Assembly (NCBI RefSeq): GCF_018130785.1
Contig: NZ_JAFCJT010000021.1
Coordinates: forward strand, 62,001-126,000
Direction: 5' to 3'
Source: Bradyrhizobium liaoningense
GTDB lineage: Bacteria > Pseudomonadota > Alphaproteobacteria > Rhizobiales > Xanthobacteraceae
Length of the DNA stretch: 64,000 bases
In this document: positions 39,735-49,054 of the stretch, piece by piece
How positions within the stretch are numbered: the first letter of the stretch is position 1
Layout: every line of letters starts with the position of its first letter
Made by a program: the position numbers and the translations under genes
Notes under the pieces: model-generated
The model's database searches: none
The model's input: the letters and a program-made list of their open reading frames with translations, nothing else
What the model was told of the DNA's origin: nothing

Positions 39735-41081
39735 TTAGCGGCTCGATGAGGACGGATTGGTGGAGGCAACACGCGTCAGCGCCAGCGAAGGCGTCGCCGA
39801 CATCTTCACCAGCACCTCCTTGAGCGGGTCCCGGGTCCACGCGCGCGTCACATAATCACGATGTGTGATGCCGTCGCCGGTTTCGACGAACACCACGCTG
39901 CCGGGACGAAGCGGCCCATCCATGTCCTCGGAGACGCCGATGCCCTTCTGCCGCAGCATGCTCATCAGCTCGCGGTCGCGCCGCGCGGTGTAGCGGGTGT
40001 AGGAACTGACGAAGAAGCCGGAGCGGTGGCTCTCGATCCAGGAGGCGAACTTGTCCATTTCGCCGTAGACGGCATCGAGCAGGACGACGCCGCGGACGCG
40101 GTCGCTGATGCCGCCGACTTCGAGGCTCCAGGCCGTCGGCAGGAAGCCGCCGCTGTAGCCGACGATCACGATCGGCATGTTGGCGAAGGCGCGGGCGCTG
40201 TCGGGATCGCCGGTGAGCCGGGCCAGATGGACCGCCGACTCTTCCATGAAGCGCTTGAGGCCGCCCGCCTGCCAGAACTTGCCGGCGCTGGAATCGGCGG
40301 CATCGACCGCCATCTGCGGCGCCAGCAGGATAGCGTTGGCGCCGGAATCGGTGACCTGCCGCGGTACGAGTTGCCGGTCGCGCACGTCGCGCTCGAGCGT
40401 TGCGCCGTTGCCGTGGAAGAACACCACGATCACGCCCGGCTTGCGCACGTCGAAATGCTCGGGCACGTGCATCAGCACGCGGCTGTCGCTGTAAGTCTCG
40501 TCCTGCCAGTAGACGCGCCCGGAATAGCTGCGGTGGCCGCGGCGATCGCCCTTGGAGATGTTGAGGAACGGCGTGTCGGAGGCGGGATTGTTGCCGAAAT
40601 AGGGGAAGGCCGACGATTTCATGCTGACGAGCGTCGTCAGGTCTTCGCGTGCCGGACGCTGGTAGGGGACCTGTGGTGCGAGCGAGGCCACCTTGTACGG
40701 CGCCTGCTCCGGCTGAGGCTGCTGCTGCACGGCGCGTTTGGGCGAGAAGTCGGACATCTGCCGTTGCAGAAAACTCTCGCTCGCCGACGGGAAGCGCTCC
40801 TTGAATTGCGGGGCGGGGAAACGATCCTCGAACGTGTCGCTGCTTGCGACCTGAGGATTGGTCTTCGCGACGATTTGGACGTTAGCCTGCGAGTTCGCCG
40901 CGAGCGTCGCCGGGTTGGACGCCTTGCCGCATTGAACCAGCGTGAGCGACAGCGGCACCAAGGCTGAGATCACCGCGATCCGGAGCGCACGGCCACGCGC
41001 CCCGGACAGCGCCCGATCGGCACGAATATCAGCTCTCAGTTTCGGAGCGGCCCCGACCATCCACCCATGACCCCAAGTCAT
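39735..41081 (-). CDS. Lipoprotein-like alpha/beta hydrolase
   Basis: A 448-residue protein. An N-terminal hydrophobic segment ends in a possible lipobox (LTLVQ-CGKAS). A Gln/Pro-rich linker (about 90-150) follows, then an alpha/beta-hydrolase fold: VVFFHGNGATL (oxyanion region), IVIVGYSGGFLPT (nucleophile Ser) and a late FVETGDGITHRDYV with the likely Asp/His pair. Probably a periplasmic or outer-membrane esterase. The start is uncertain: TTG 41108, ATG 41081 or ATG 41060. Confidence 0.7.
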   Translation of the reverse strand: MTWGHGWMVGAAPKLRADIRADRALSGARGRALRIAVISALVPLSLTLVQCGKASNPATLAANSQANVQIVAKTNPQVASSDTFEDRFPAPQFKERFPSASESFLQRQMSDFSPKRAVQQQPQPEQAPYKVASLAPQVPYQRPAREDLTTLVSMKSSAFPYFGNNPASDTPFLNISKGDRRGHRSYSGRVYWQDETYSDSRVLMHVPEHFDVRKPGVIVVFFHGNGATLERDVRDRQLVPRQVTDSGANAILLAPQMAVDAADSSAGKFWQAGGLKRFMEESAVHLARLTGDPDSARAFANMPIVIVGYSGGFLPTAWSLEVGGISDRVRGVVLLDAVYGEMDKFASWIESHRSGFFVSSYTRYTARRDRELMSMLRQKGIGVSEDMDGPLRPGSVVFVETGDGITHRDYVTRAWTRDPLKEVLVKMSATPSLALTRVASTNPSSSSR

Positions 41082-41389
41082 GTCCACAAGCCCAGCGGCA
41101 ATATTCAAGCTAATTGAGCCGACTGGCGTTTAGGCGACGTTAAGTGTCCGGAGAAACTTCCCCACATCCGGAACGCTCGAAAGGACCATGCAATCGTGTC
41201 CTGATTGTGAGGGAGCGGAACGGGATTCTCCGGTGTTTGCGGAGGTTTGTCGCCCAGGATCATGCGCAAAAGGTGCCGCAATACCGATTCCGTGCGCCTC
41301 ATTTAACCCTTGTTAACCCTGCTTGAATTGACTGGACCAAACTGCACGATGCTCACCACGAGACGTGACGCCCGAGGTTGAGGACCCCG

Positions 41390-42757
41390 ATGACGGCATC
41401 AGATGCGGGTACCGCGCACTGGACCGGCCGGCTCACAGGGAGCGGGTCGGGGGTCTCCGTTCTGGTCGCAACCGCCATCGTCGTTGCAGACATGATCGGG
41501 GTCGGCGTCTTCACCAGCCTCGGCTTCCAGGTCAAGGACATCCCGTCCGGCTTCTCGATCCTCGCGCTCTGGACCATCGGCGGCATCGTCGCGCTGTGCG
41601 GGGTGTTCTCCTACAGCGAGCTCGGCGCGATGTTTCCGCGCTCGAGCGGCGAGTACAATTTCCTCGGCCGCGCCTATCATCCCGCCTTCGGCTTTCTTGC
41701 CGGCTGGGTCTCGGCGACGGTCGGCTTCGCAGCGCCCGTCGCGCTTGCGGCGATGGCGTTCGGCGAATACGCGAAATCGGTCTATCCCGGGGTGCCGCCG
41801 ATCCCGCTTGCCATCGCCGTGGTGTGGTTGGTCTCGATCGTGCAATTGACCGGCGTCAGGCACTCCTCGACCTTCCAATTGGCCTCGACCGTCTTGAAGG
41901 TCGTGCTGATCGTCGCCTTCCTGGTCGCCGGCTTCGTCATCGGTGTGCCGCAGCCGATCGCCTTCACGCCACAGCCGGGCGACTGGGCGCACATCGTCAG
42001 TGCGCCCTTCGCGATCGGGCTCGTCTTCGTGATGTACTCGTTCTCGGGCTGGAATGCCGCGACCTACATCATCGGCGAGATGAGCACGCCACAGCAGAAC
42101 CTGCCGCGCGCGCTGCTCGCGGGCACGCTGATCGTGCTCGTCCTGTACGTCGCGCTGAATGCGGTGTTTCTCTACTCGACGCCGGTCGGCGCGCTGGCGG
42201 GCCAGCTCGATGTTGCCAGCGTCGCCGGCAGCGCGATCTTCGGCAGCCTCGGCGGCCGGATCGTCGGTGCGATGATCTGCGTCGGCCTGATCTCCTCGAT
42301 CAGCGCGATGATGTGGATCGGCCCGCGCGTCATGATGACGATGGGCGAGGACATTCCGGCCCTGCGCGTGTTCTCGAAGCGATCCGTGAGCGGCGCGCCC
42401 GCCTATGCCATCCTGTTTCAGCTTGCCGTCGCCAATCTGCTGCTGTTCACGCGCAGCTTCGAGGCGGTGCTCGACTTTATCCAGTTCGCGCTGCTGTTCT
42501 GCTCGTTCTTCACGGTCGCCGGCGTCATCAAGCTGCGCATCACCGATCCCGACCTGCCGCGGCCCTACCGCGCCTGGGGATACCCGTTCACGCCGCTCGT
42601 TTTCCTGCTCGTGACGGGGTTCATGATGTACTACCTTTTGACCGAGCGACTGGTCCAGTCGCTTTCGGGTATGCTCGTCATGCTCGCGGGCCTTTTGATT
42701 TATGCTGTTTTCCGCAGGCGGCCGGTCGCCGCTGGCACGTCATACAATCGCGAATAG
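41390..42757 (+). CDS. APC-family amino-acid permease
   Basis: A 455-residue protein with about twelve helices. The first helix carries the APC substrate-binding GxG motif in MIGVGVFTSLG. Further signatures are SGEYNFLGRAYHPAFGFLAGW and EMSTPQQNLPRAL. It is a basic or neutral amino-acid transporter; specificity unknown. GAGG 7 nt upstream sets ATG 41390. The next gene starts 2 bp after its stop, so they are cotranscribed. Confidence 0.85.
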   Translation: MTASDAGTAHWTGRLTGSGSGVSVLVATAIVVADMIGVGVFTSLGFQVKDIPSGFSILALWTIGGIVALCGVFSYSELGAMFPRSSGEYNFLGRAYHPAFGFLAGWVSATVGFAAPVALAAMAFGEYAKSVYPGVPPIPLAIAVVWLVSIVQLTGVRHSSTFQLASTVLKVVLIVAFLVAGFVIGVPQPIAFTPQPGDWAHIVSAPFAIGLVFVMYSFSGWNAATYIIGEMSTPQQNLPRALLAGTLIVLVLYVALNAVFLYSTPVGALAGQLDVASVAGSAIFGSLGGRIVGAMICVGLISSISAMMWIGPRVMMTMGEDIPALRVFSKRSVSGAPAYAILFQLAVANLLLFTRSFEAVLDFIQFALLFCSFFTVAGVIKLRITDPDLPRPYRAWGYPFTPLVFLLVTGFMMYYLLTERLVQSLSGMLVMLAGLLIYAVFRRRPVAAGTSYNRE

Positions 42758-42759
42758 AC

Positions 42760-43974
42760 ATGGTTCGAGCCTTAAGAATTGCGGCCGTCGCTCTTGCCCT
42801 GCTGGCTGCGGCCGTCTCGTCTGGACGTGCCGCCGACGTCACCTTCGATGATGCCGCGCGCTTTCTCGCGGGCATGCAGCCGTCGCCGGACTCGCCGCTG
42901 GTGCCGCTCACCAAGGACCCGGGCTGGCAGCGTCACGCAAAGTTCTTCGACGGCGCCTTCGCCCAGCTCGAGCAGCGGCAGCTCTCGAAGATCCGCAATT
43001 GGGCCGAGGTCAATCTGGCCGCGCCCCGGCCGACCATGTTCTACCTGTTCAGCGGTCCGGATTTTCTCTACGCCGATGCGTTCTATTCCAAGGCCAGCAC
43101 CTACGTGCTCGGTGCGCTCGAGCCGGTCGGCGCGGTGCCTGACCTGACGCGGCTGCCGCGCGGCTCGGTCGGTGCCGCGCTCTACAATGTCGAGCGTTCG
43201 CTCGGCTCGATCCTGAGCTTTTCCTTCTTCATCACCAAGCACATGAAGGTCGACCTGCACGCCAACCAGGTCAACGGCACGTTGCCGATCCTCTACGTCT
43301 TCCTCGCGCGCTCCGGCAAGACCATCCGAAATGTCGAAATGATTGCGCTGGACGACAAGGGTGGGGTGCATGCGGGAGGCGACAATCCGGGACGGAACGC
43401 GACGCGCGGTGTCCGCATCACCTTTGTCGGAAACGACGGCGAGGCGCGCACGTTGTACTATTTCTCGACCGATCTCTCCAATGCCGGCGCGCGGGCCGCA
43501 GGCTTCCTGAAGTTCTGCGGGACGCTCGGGCCAGGCAACAGCCTGCTCAAGAGCGCGTCCTATCTCCTCCACAAGGGCGACTTCACCGTCGCTCGCAACT
43601 GGCTGCTTACCAACAGTGCGACCATCATCCAGGACGATTCCGGCATTCCGCTTGCGAACTACAATGCGCAGCAGTGGCGGTTCTTCCCGTTCGGCCGCTA
43701 TCTCGGACCGATCGACGAATTCCCCGGCCGCTACCAGGGGCGCTACGCGGAACTGTTCACGCGCGCCCAGCCGATCGATTTCGGCGTCGGCTACCGCTGG
43801 CGCATGCACGAGTCGAACTTGCTGCTGTCGGTGAAGGTGCCGGGAAGCGAGACGGCGCCGGCTGCGGAGACCACCTCGTCCGCCGAGCCGTCGCCAAAGC
43901 CGCCGCGTCCGAAGCGGCCGCGCCCGCCCGAGTCGATCCCGCCACAGTCGGGGCGCTTCTTCTGGTTTCGCTAG
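42760..43974 (+). CDS. Secreted conserved hypothetical protein
   Basis: A 404-residue protein with signal peptide (MVRALRIAAVALALLAAAVS, cleavage near GRA-AD). Segments DDAARFLAGMQPSPDSPLVP, FYLFSGPDFLYADAFY and GFLKFCGTLGPGNSLLKSAS mark a family I have seen in Rhizobiales but cannot name. A Pro/Lys-rich tail ends the protein. The coupling to the permease (2 bp gap) suggests a linked role, perhaps in uptake, but this is inference. Confidence 0.6.
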   Translation: MVRALRIAAVALALLAAAVSSGRAADVTFDDAARFLAGMQPSPDSPLVPLTKDPGWQRHAKFFDGAFAQLEQRQLSKIRNWAEVNLAAPRPTMFYLFSGPDFLYADAFYSKASTYVLGALEPVGAVPDLTRLPRGSVGAALYNVERSLGSILSFSFFITKHMKVDLHANQVNGTLPILYVFLARSGKTIRNVEMIALDDKGGVHAGGDNPGRNATRGVRITFVGNDGEARTLYYFSTDLSNAGARAAGFLKFCGTLGPGNSLLKSASYLLHKGDFTVARNWLLTNSATIIQDDSGIPLANYNAQQWRFFPFGRYLGPIDEFPGRYQGRYAELFTRAQPIDFGVGYRWRMHESNLLLSVKVPGSETAPAAETTSSAEPSPKPPRPKRPRPPESIPPQSGRFFWFR

Positions 43975-44043
43975 GTTGCCTCTTGAGGTGAGCGTCACGC
44001 CGGGCCCTGCGCCACGACTGGTGCTGGCCCTCTAGCGTCCAGC

Positions 44044-44253
44044 CTACCAGTGCACGCTCTGACTCGGCACGATGAAGGCCGTCGTGCTCGGCGGCGTGGC
44101 AAGGCTCGTCGCCAGATACCAGCCGGAGCCGACCACGAGCGCCAGCAGGGCGATGATGGCGAGCATGTCGATGGTTCTGGGGTCGTGATGCCCTTTGGAA
44201 CCAGGATGTGAACCGTGTCTGAAGTGAAAATGAGGGCTGATTTTCCAGCGCAT
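44044..44253 (-). CDS. Small single-pass membrane protein, 69 aa
   Basis: Starts MRWKISPHFHFRHGSHPGSK, has one hydrophobic helix (DMLAIIALLALVVGSGWYL), and ends in a periplasmic tail TAFIVPSQSVHW. GGAGG lies 7 nt before ATG 44253. Similar proteins recur in Bradyrhizobium as far as I recall. The His-rich N-terminus could bind metal. Function unknown. Confidence 0.65.
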   Translation of the reverse strand: MRWKISPHFHFRHGSHPGSKGHHDPRTIDMLAIIALLALVVGSGWYLATSLATPPSTTAFIVPSQSVHW

Positions 44254-44357
44254 TGTTGTTTCCTCCCGTGGGAGCATCAAAACAACGCGAGGGGAAAGTT
44301 CCGGTTCCATTCAAGGCAGCGATGCGCGAAGCACCGCGGCGTTCCCGGTCGGCAGAT

Positions 44358-44696
44358 TCAGGCTGCGTTGACGCCGCGCCAGCGAGCGTAACGCCAAGGC
44401 AAGTACCAGCGCGCGCCTTGCGGTGCGGAGAGGGGCACGTTGTCGATTCCCGACGTGCCGAACGGGTTGCAGCGGAGCAGGCGCGCGAGTGTCATCCAGC
44501 CACCGGCCCACAGTCCGAACCGTTCGATCGCCTCATCGCCATAGACGGAGCAGGTCGGCAGGTGCCGGCAGTTGTAGCCGACCAGCGGCGACAGCGTGTG
44601 ACGATACAGCCAGATCAGTCCACGGCCGAGATTACGTGGCTGGCGCAGCAGTGAAGCAGCAATTGTGGAACCGACTCCGGAGGCTGAATGCTTCAT
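44358..44696 (-). CDS. yidD: Membrane protein insertion efficiency factor YidD
   Basis: A 112-residue protein with the YidD signature: RGLIWLYRHTLSPLVGYNCR, HLPTCSVYGDEAIERFGLWA and GGWMTLARLLRCNPFG. The two cysteines in N-C-R-H-x-P-T-C-S are conserved in the family. YidD aids YidC/Sec-dependent membrane insertion. The usual rnpA-yidC neighbours are absent here. Confidence 0.93.
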   Translation of the reverse strand: MKHSASGVGSTIAASLLRQPRNLGRGLIWLYRHTLSPLVGYNCRHLPTCSVYGDEAIERFGLWAGGWMTLARLLRCNPFGTSGIDNVPLSAPQGARWYLPWRYARWRGVNAA

Positions 44697-44914
44697 GTGC
44701 GCTCTGCTTCAAACCTTTGCCTCGACTTGCGCGGTTCCTGCGCAGGGAACGTCAGCGTGTTGCGCGCGTGCCATATTTTGCATGTTTTTAGGGAGCAGTG
44801 CAGCAAGTCCGTATGGACGAGCTGTATTCCCCCGGATACCATTTTTGTGACACTCGTGGAAACATACGTCTGTATGATCGACTCATCGAGCGCGAAGCGG
44901 GGATAATCGCGCCA

Positions 44915-45835
44915 ATGGGGCTTGGGGAAGGGACCGGTTTGAAACTTCTGGAGTCGCTCAATCTTCGCGGCTGGTTACTGGTAGGAACAGCCGTTTGTGG
45001 AGTCGTGCTGGCTGGCGCCGTCGCGACATTCGGGTCGTCGGCCCGGGCCGGTGCCGCCCTCGAAGAGCGCAAGCTTCCGATGAAGTTCGGCTGGGTCGCC
45101 TGCGAGCCGAACTGCCGCGGCTGGGTCAGCGCGGTCGGCATCATCACCGCTGATACGCCCAGGGATTTCGAGGAGTTTTCGCGCGGACGCCAGCTTGGTG
45201 GCGCCACCGTGGTGCTCGATTCCAGCGGCGGTTCCGTCAACGATGCGATCACGCTCGGCCGGCGCTTCCGCAATCTCGGACTTTTGACCACGGTCGGCAT
45301 CAGCGTTCAGAACCGCGGCGGGCAGTCGGCCCGTCCGGCGGTTGTGCCCGAAGCCTATTGCGAATCCATGTGCGTGTTCCTGCTGCTGGCCGGCAAGAAG
45401 CGCTACGTGCCGGAAGCCGCTCACGTCCGGGTCCACCAGATCTGGATGGGCGATCGTGCCGACGATGCCAGGGCGGCGAGCTACAGCGCGCAGGACCTGA
45501 TGATCGTGGAGCGCGACATCGGCCGGCTCGCCAAGTACACGTTCGACATGGGCGGCGCCGGCGACCTGCTCTCGCTCGCGCTCAGCGTGCCGCCGTGGGA
45601 AGATCTGCACGAGCTGGATGCTGGCGAGCTGAAGCTCACCAATCTCGTAACCACCAACCTGGTGGCCGACGTGCTGCCGCACGTGGACGTCGCGGCCCCC
45701 GCAGTGGCGGAACTTGCGCCGAAGACGCAGGCGAGGTTCGGCGAGGAACCGGAGCCGCAACCCGTCAAGTCGACCAAGACGGCGGAAGTCGTGGTGCCGA
45801 CCGGCGCGGCGCAAAGCGCAGGCTCGCAGAAGTAA
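44915..45835 (+). CDS. Periplasmic ClpP-like protein (COG3904)
   Basis: A 306-residue protein. A single hydrophobic segment near the N-terminus (LRGWLLVGTAVCGVVLAGAV) is followed by a ClpP/crotonase-like fold: GATVVLDSSGGSVNDAITLG, YCESMCVFLLLAGKKRYV with the likely nucleophile Ser flanked by two cysteines, and HVRVHQIWMG with the His. This matches the 'predicted periplasmic ClpP-like' group. Whether it is an active protease is unknown. The frame is open from 44798, but the hydrophobic anchor fits a start at ATG 44915. Confidence 0.7.
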   Translation: MGLGEGTGLKLLESLNLRGWLLVGTAVCGVVLAGAVATFGSSARAGAALEERKLPMKFGWVACEPNCRGWVSAVGIITADTPRDFEEFSRGRQLGGATVVLDSSGGSVNDAITLGRRFRNLGLLTTVGISVQNRGGQSARPAVVPEAYCESMCVFLLLAGKKRYVPEAAHVRVHQIWMGDRADDARAASYSAQDLMIVERDIGRLAKYTFDMGGAGDLLSLALSVPPWEDLHELDAGELKLTNLVTTNLVADVLPHVDVAAPAVAELAPKTQARFGEEPEPQPVKSTKTAEVVVPTGAAQSAGSQK

Positions 45836-45847
45836 GATTTCCCTATC

Positions 45848-45886
45848 GTCATTCCGGGCTCACGCTGGCGCGCGTCCCGGAATGAC
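45848..45886. repeat. Palindromic repeat, gtcattccggg family
   Basis: gtcattccggg (45848-45858) pairs with cccggaatgac (45876-45886), an 11-bp perfect stem with a 17-nt loop. It lies between convergent genes and may double as terminator. Confidence 0.7.
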
Positions 45887-45896
45887 CTTGACCAAA

Positions 45897-46352
45897 TTAG
45901 CCCTGCGCCGTGGCCGGCTGCTTGGCCTTCGCCTCGATCTGGCCGATGGCATCGACCACGGCATCGAAGGTCAGAAGGGTCGAGGCGTGGCGCGCCTTGT
46001 AGTCGCGGACCGGCTCGAGGAATTTGATCTCTTCCCATTTGCCTTCAGGAGGCGCGCCATTCTCCTTGAGCATCTTGCGAACGGTTTCACGTAACTCACG
46101 GAGTTCGCTCGCGGTCGAGCCGACGACGCGACTTGCCATGATGGATGAGGAGGCTTGTCCGAGGGCGCAGGCCTTCACGTCATGGGCGAAGTCGGTGACC
46201 CTGTCGCCCTCCATCTTGAGGTCGATCCTCACGGTTGAACCGCACAGTTTGGAGTGGGCCGTGGCGCTGGCATCGGGGTCCGGAAGCCGTCCGAGGCGTG
46301 GAATATTCCCGGCCAGTTCGATGATCCGCTTGTTATAGATGTCGTTCAGCAT
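45897..46352 (-). CDS. Iron-sulfur cluster scaffold (IscU/SufU-like)
   Basis: A 151-residue U-type scaffold protein starting MLNDIYNKRIIELAGNIPRL. Two of the cluster-ligand cysteines are present: Cys in SKLCGSTVRID with an adjoining Asp and Cys in VKACALGQASSS. The third position, expected in the PVRDYKARHASTLLTFDAV helix, is Ala/Ser rather than Cys, as in many alphaproteobacterial homologues that I recall. It is therefore a scaffold-like protein whose cluster binding is uncertain. It is divergent from folE. Confidence 0.8.
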   Translation of the reverse strand: MLNDIYNKRIIELAGNIPRLGRLPDPDASATAHSKLCGSTVRIDLKMEGDRVTDFAHDVKACALGQASSSIMASRVVGSTASELRELRETVRKMLKENGAPPEGKWEEIKFLEPVRDYKARHASTLLTFDAVVDAIGQIEAKAKQPATAQG

Positions 46353-46593
46353 GTGATGGAGTCCAACACTTCCGCACCGGATCGGCCTTGGCGGGCGCCG
46401 TCCACGGTCCTATATAGGGCTGGAACTGGCGAAAAAACAGTCCAGCGGTGCGGCAGCGGTGATCCAGACCTGCGCTGCCGGCGTGATGACGCGGGGATTT
46501 TTTTCGTCAAAACTGTTCTCTTCAGGCGTCCGGCGGCTTGCCGCCCCGTCTGCCGGTGACACTCCGGCCGCGAGGCCGTCGAACGGAGTAGAC

Positions 46594-47286
46594 ATGGACG
46601 CTACGATCAAATCCATCCGCCCGAACAAGCCCTCTGACCGGCAGCTCGAGAGCCGGCCGGCCGAGCTCGATCCTGCCGAATTCCTCGCGGCGGCCGTCCG
46701 CGCCGACCAGCCCCGCCCGGCGCGCGCCGAGGCCGAGCAGGCGGTGAAGACGCTGCTCGCCTATATCGGCGAGAACACGCAGCGCGAGGGTCTTTTGGAT
46801 ACGCCTCGCCGTGTGGTCGAGGCCTTCGACGAGCTCTATCAGGGCTACCACCAGTGCCCGGCCGAGGTGCTCGACCGCACGTTCGGCGAGACGGCCGGCT
46901 ATGACGACTTCGTGCTGGTGCGCGACATCGAGTTCACCTCGCAGTGCGAGCATCACATGATGCCGTTCTACGGCAAGGCGCACATCGCCTACACGCCGGT
47001 GGAGCGCGTCGTCGGCCTGTCCAAGCTCGCCCGCCTCACCGACATCTTCGCCCGCCGGCTCCAGACCCAGGAGCATTTGACCGCGCAGATCGCCGCCGCG
47101 ATCGACGAGATCCTCAAGCCCCGCGGCGTTGCCGTGTTGATCGAGGCCGAGCATACCTGCATGTCGGTGCGCGGCGTCGCCAAGCATGGCGCCTCCACCT
47201 TCACCAGCCGCTTCACCGGCATGTTCCGCGACAATCCGGCGGAGCAGGCCCGTTTCCTGTCCCTGGTGCGAGGTCTGCAGCGCTGA
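46594..47286 (+). CDS. folE: GTP cyclohydrolase I
   Basis: A 230-residue protein with the type I cyclohydrolase core. Zinc ligands are Cys118 and His121 in SQCEHHMMPF and Cys189 in AEHTCMSVRGV. Catalytic elements include GLLDTPRRVVEAF and VGLSKLARL. It converts GTP to dihydroneopterin triphosphate in folate synthesis. The N-terminal 45 residues are a non-conserved extension. GGAG precedes ATG 46594. hisI follows after 29 bp. Confidence 0.95.
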   Translation: MDATIKSIRPNKPSDRQLESRPAELDPAEFLAAAVRADQPRPARAEAEQAVKTLLAYIGENTQREGLLDTPRRVVEAFDELYQGYHQCPAEVLDRTFGETAGYDDFVLVRDIEFTSQCEHHMMPFYGKAHIAYTPVERVVGLSKLARLTDIFARRLQTQEHLTAQIAAAIDEILKPRGVAVLIEAEHTCMSVRGVAKHGASTFTSRFTGMFRDNPAEQARFLSLVRGLQR

Positions 47287-47315
47287 CCTCGCGGATGTCT
47301 TAAGCGAGGACGCCA

Positions 47316-47738
47316 GTGTCCGCTCACTCCCATGAGATCGAGGAAGGCCTTGCCTTCCTCCCCAAGTTCGACGCCGCGGGCCTCGTGACCTGCGTCGCGA
47401 CCGACGTCGCCACCGGCGACGTGCTCATGGTTGCGCACATGAACGATGAGGCGCTGCGCAAGACGATTGCGACGGGCGAGGCCTGGTACTTCAGCCGCTC
47501 GCGCAATGCCCTGTGGCGAAAAGGTGAGACGTCGGGTCAGACCCAGCGCGTGGTCGAGATCCGCACCGATTGCGACCAGGACGCGGTCTGGATCCGTGTC
47601 GAGCAGATCGGCGCGGCCTGCCACACCGGCCGCCGGTCCTGCTTCTACCGCAAGGTCGAGGCCGAGGGCGGCGGCGCCAAGCTGGTCTTCGTCGATGCGG
47701 ACCGGTTGTTCGATCCGGGCGCCGTCTACACGAAATAG
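47316..47738 (+). CDS. hisI: Phosphoribosyl-AMP cyclohydrolase
   Basis: A 140-residue protein. The magnesium site is RTDCDQDAVW (DxDxD) and the zinc site cysteines are in AACHTGRRSCFYR. MNDEALRKTIATGEAWYFSRSRNALWRKG is the substrate region. It opens the purine ring of PR-AMP, step 3 of histidine biosynthesis. It is not fused to HisE. The start is GTG 47316 with GAGG upstream, and it is probably cotranscribed with folE. Confidence 0.95.
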   Translation: MSAHSHEIEEGLAFLPKFDAAGLVTCVATDVATGDVLMVAHMNDEALRKTIATGEAWYFSRSRNALWRKGETSGQTQRVVEIRTDCDQDAVWIRVEQIGAACHTGRRSCFYRKVEAEGGGAKLVFVDADRLFDPGAVYTK

Positions 47739-47877
47739 CCCGCCGTCAGGCCGGGTTCGGGCAGTAAAGACGGCGAGGGGCGGATTAACTCCGCATTAAC
47801 CATACCTGTCCCACGGTGAGACGACAGGCGCCGAATTGCCGGCGTCGCTCAACGCCGCACGGAGCGGGCACTCCAGC

Positions 47878-48897
47878 ATGTCGGTCGACAATTCCAGTGC
47901 CTCTCAGACGGCGGGTCTCGATCCGTCGCGGGCACGCGTCGCCGGCGCGATCAAGCAGGTCTCCAGCCGGACCGGCGTCAGCTTCCAGTACATGCTGACC
48001 ACCGCCAAGATGGAATCAGATTTCGATCCGACGGCGGGCGCCACCACGTCGTCCGCGCACGGCCTCTACCAGTTCATCGATCAGACCTGGCTCGGGACGG
48101 TGAAGGAGGCGGGCACCCAGCTCGGCTATGGCAATTATTCCGACGCCATCACCAGGACCTCGTCGGGTGGTTACACCGTCGATGATCCCGTGATGAAACG
48201 GTCGATCATGAAGCTGCGCGACGATCCGGAAGCCGCATCCACCATGGCGGCGGCGCTGACGCAGTCGAACAGCTTCAAGCTCACCGGGCTGCTCGGCCGC
48301 AGGCCGTCCGACAGCGAGCTCTACATGGCGCACTTCATGGGCGTCGGCGGCGCCGCGAAACTGATCGCCAATGCCGAGGACAATCCGCAAGCCGTCGGCG
48401 CGCGGCTGTTTCCCAATGCGGCCTCCGCCAATCGCTCGATCTTTTACGCCAAGGACGGCCGCGCGCGCAGTATCTCCGAGGTCTATTCGGTGCTCGACGC
48501 ACGTTACGCCAGCGCGGCGAATTCCAAGACGACCCGCGGTGCGATGGCGCTGTATGGCGACACGCCGTCGACCACGCAGGTCGCGAGCGCCAACGGCATG
48601 CAGCTGGCTGCGCCGATGGTCGACAACGCCGCTTATCTCCAGACTTTCCCCAATACGAATGCCGCGATGCCGGTGGGCGCGACGTCGTCAACGACCGTTG
48701 CAGACAACACGCCGGTCACGCCGGCTTTCCGCTCGATCTATCAGCCCGGCGACACCACGCAGCCGGTCTCGACCACGGTGCAGAAATTGTGGGGCAACAA
48801 CGCCTCGCTCACCTCGGTCGCATCAGCGACGCCCGATGTGCGTCCGCCGCAGCCGCTCGATCTCTTCAGCGATCGCAGCGGGACGTTCTCGAGCTAG
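47878..48897 (+). CDS. Lytic transglycosylase-like (SLT) protein
   Basis: A 339-residue protein. The SLT domain (about 25-130) shows the catalytic Glu in YMLTTAKMESDFDPTAGA, followed by SSAHGLYQFIDQTWLGTVKE, typical of family 1-type transglycosylases. Residues 160-200 (SDSELYMAHFMGVGGAAKLI) continue the fold. The C-terminal third is Thr/Ala/Pro-rich and low-complexity. There is no obvious signal peptide, so it may be exported by a specialised (for example flagellar) route. The start is ATG 47878; a TTG lies 42 bp upstream. Confidence 0.75.
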   Translation: MSVDNSSASQTAGLDPSRARVAGAIKQVSSRTGVSFQYMLTTAKMESDFDPTAGATTSSAHGLYQFIDQTWLGTVKEAGTQLGYGNYSDAITRTSSGGYTVDDPVMKRSIMKLRDDPEAASTMAAALTQSNSFKLTGLLGRRPSDSELYMAHFMGVGGAAKLIANAEDNPQAVGARLFPNAASANRSIFYAKDGRARSISEVYSVLDARYASAANSKTTRGAMALYGDTPSTTQVASANGMQLAAPMVDNAAYLQTFPNTNAAMPVGATSSTTVADNTPVTPAFRSIYQPGDTTQPVSTTVQKLWGNNASLTSVASATPDVRPPQPLDLFSDRSGTFSS

Positions 48898-48930
48898 TCG
48901 AGATCCGCGCCGCGCAGGCGCCCTTGTTCC

Positions 48931-48997
48931 CTTAACAAAACGTCAATAAAACCAGCCGGTTATGGTGAACGCTTTGTTAAGCGTCGTGGTTTATTTT
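48931..48997. promoter_or_regulatory. Interlocked inverted repeats upstream of the DUF2336 gene
   Basis: Arm A cttaacaaaacg (48931-48942) pairs with A' cgctttgttaag (48970-48981). Arm B aataaaacca (48945-48954) pairs with B' tggtttatttt (48987-48997). The A-B-A'-B' order is that of a pseudoknot or of two alternative hairpins. The region is AT-rich and contains TTAA motifs. Confidence 0.5.
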
Positions 48998-49054
48998 GTG
49001 TTGCAGGTGACGAGCCGTCACCGCTTCGTCTTCGTTGCGTAAGCCGGAAGCACC

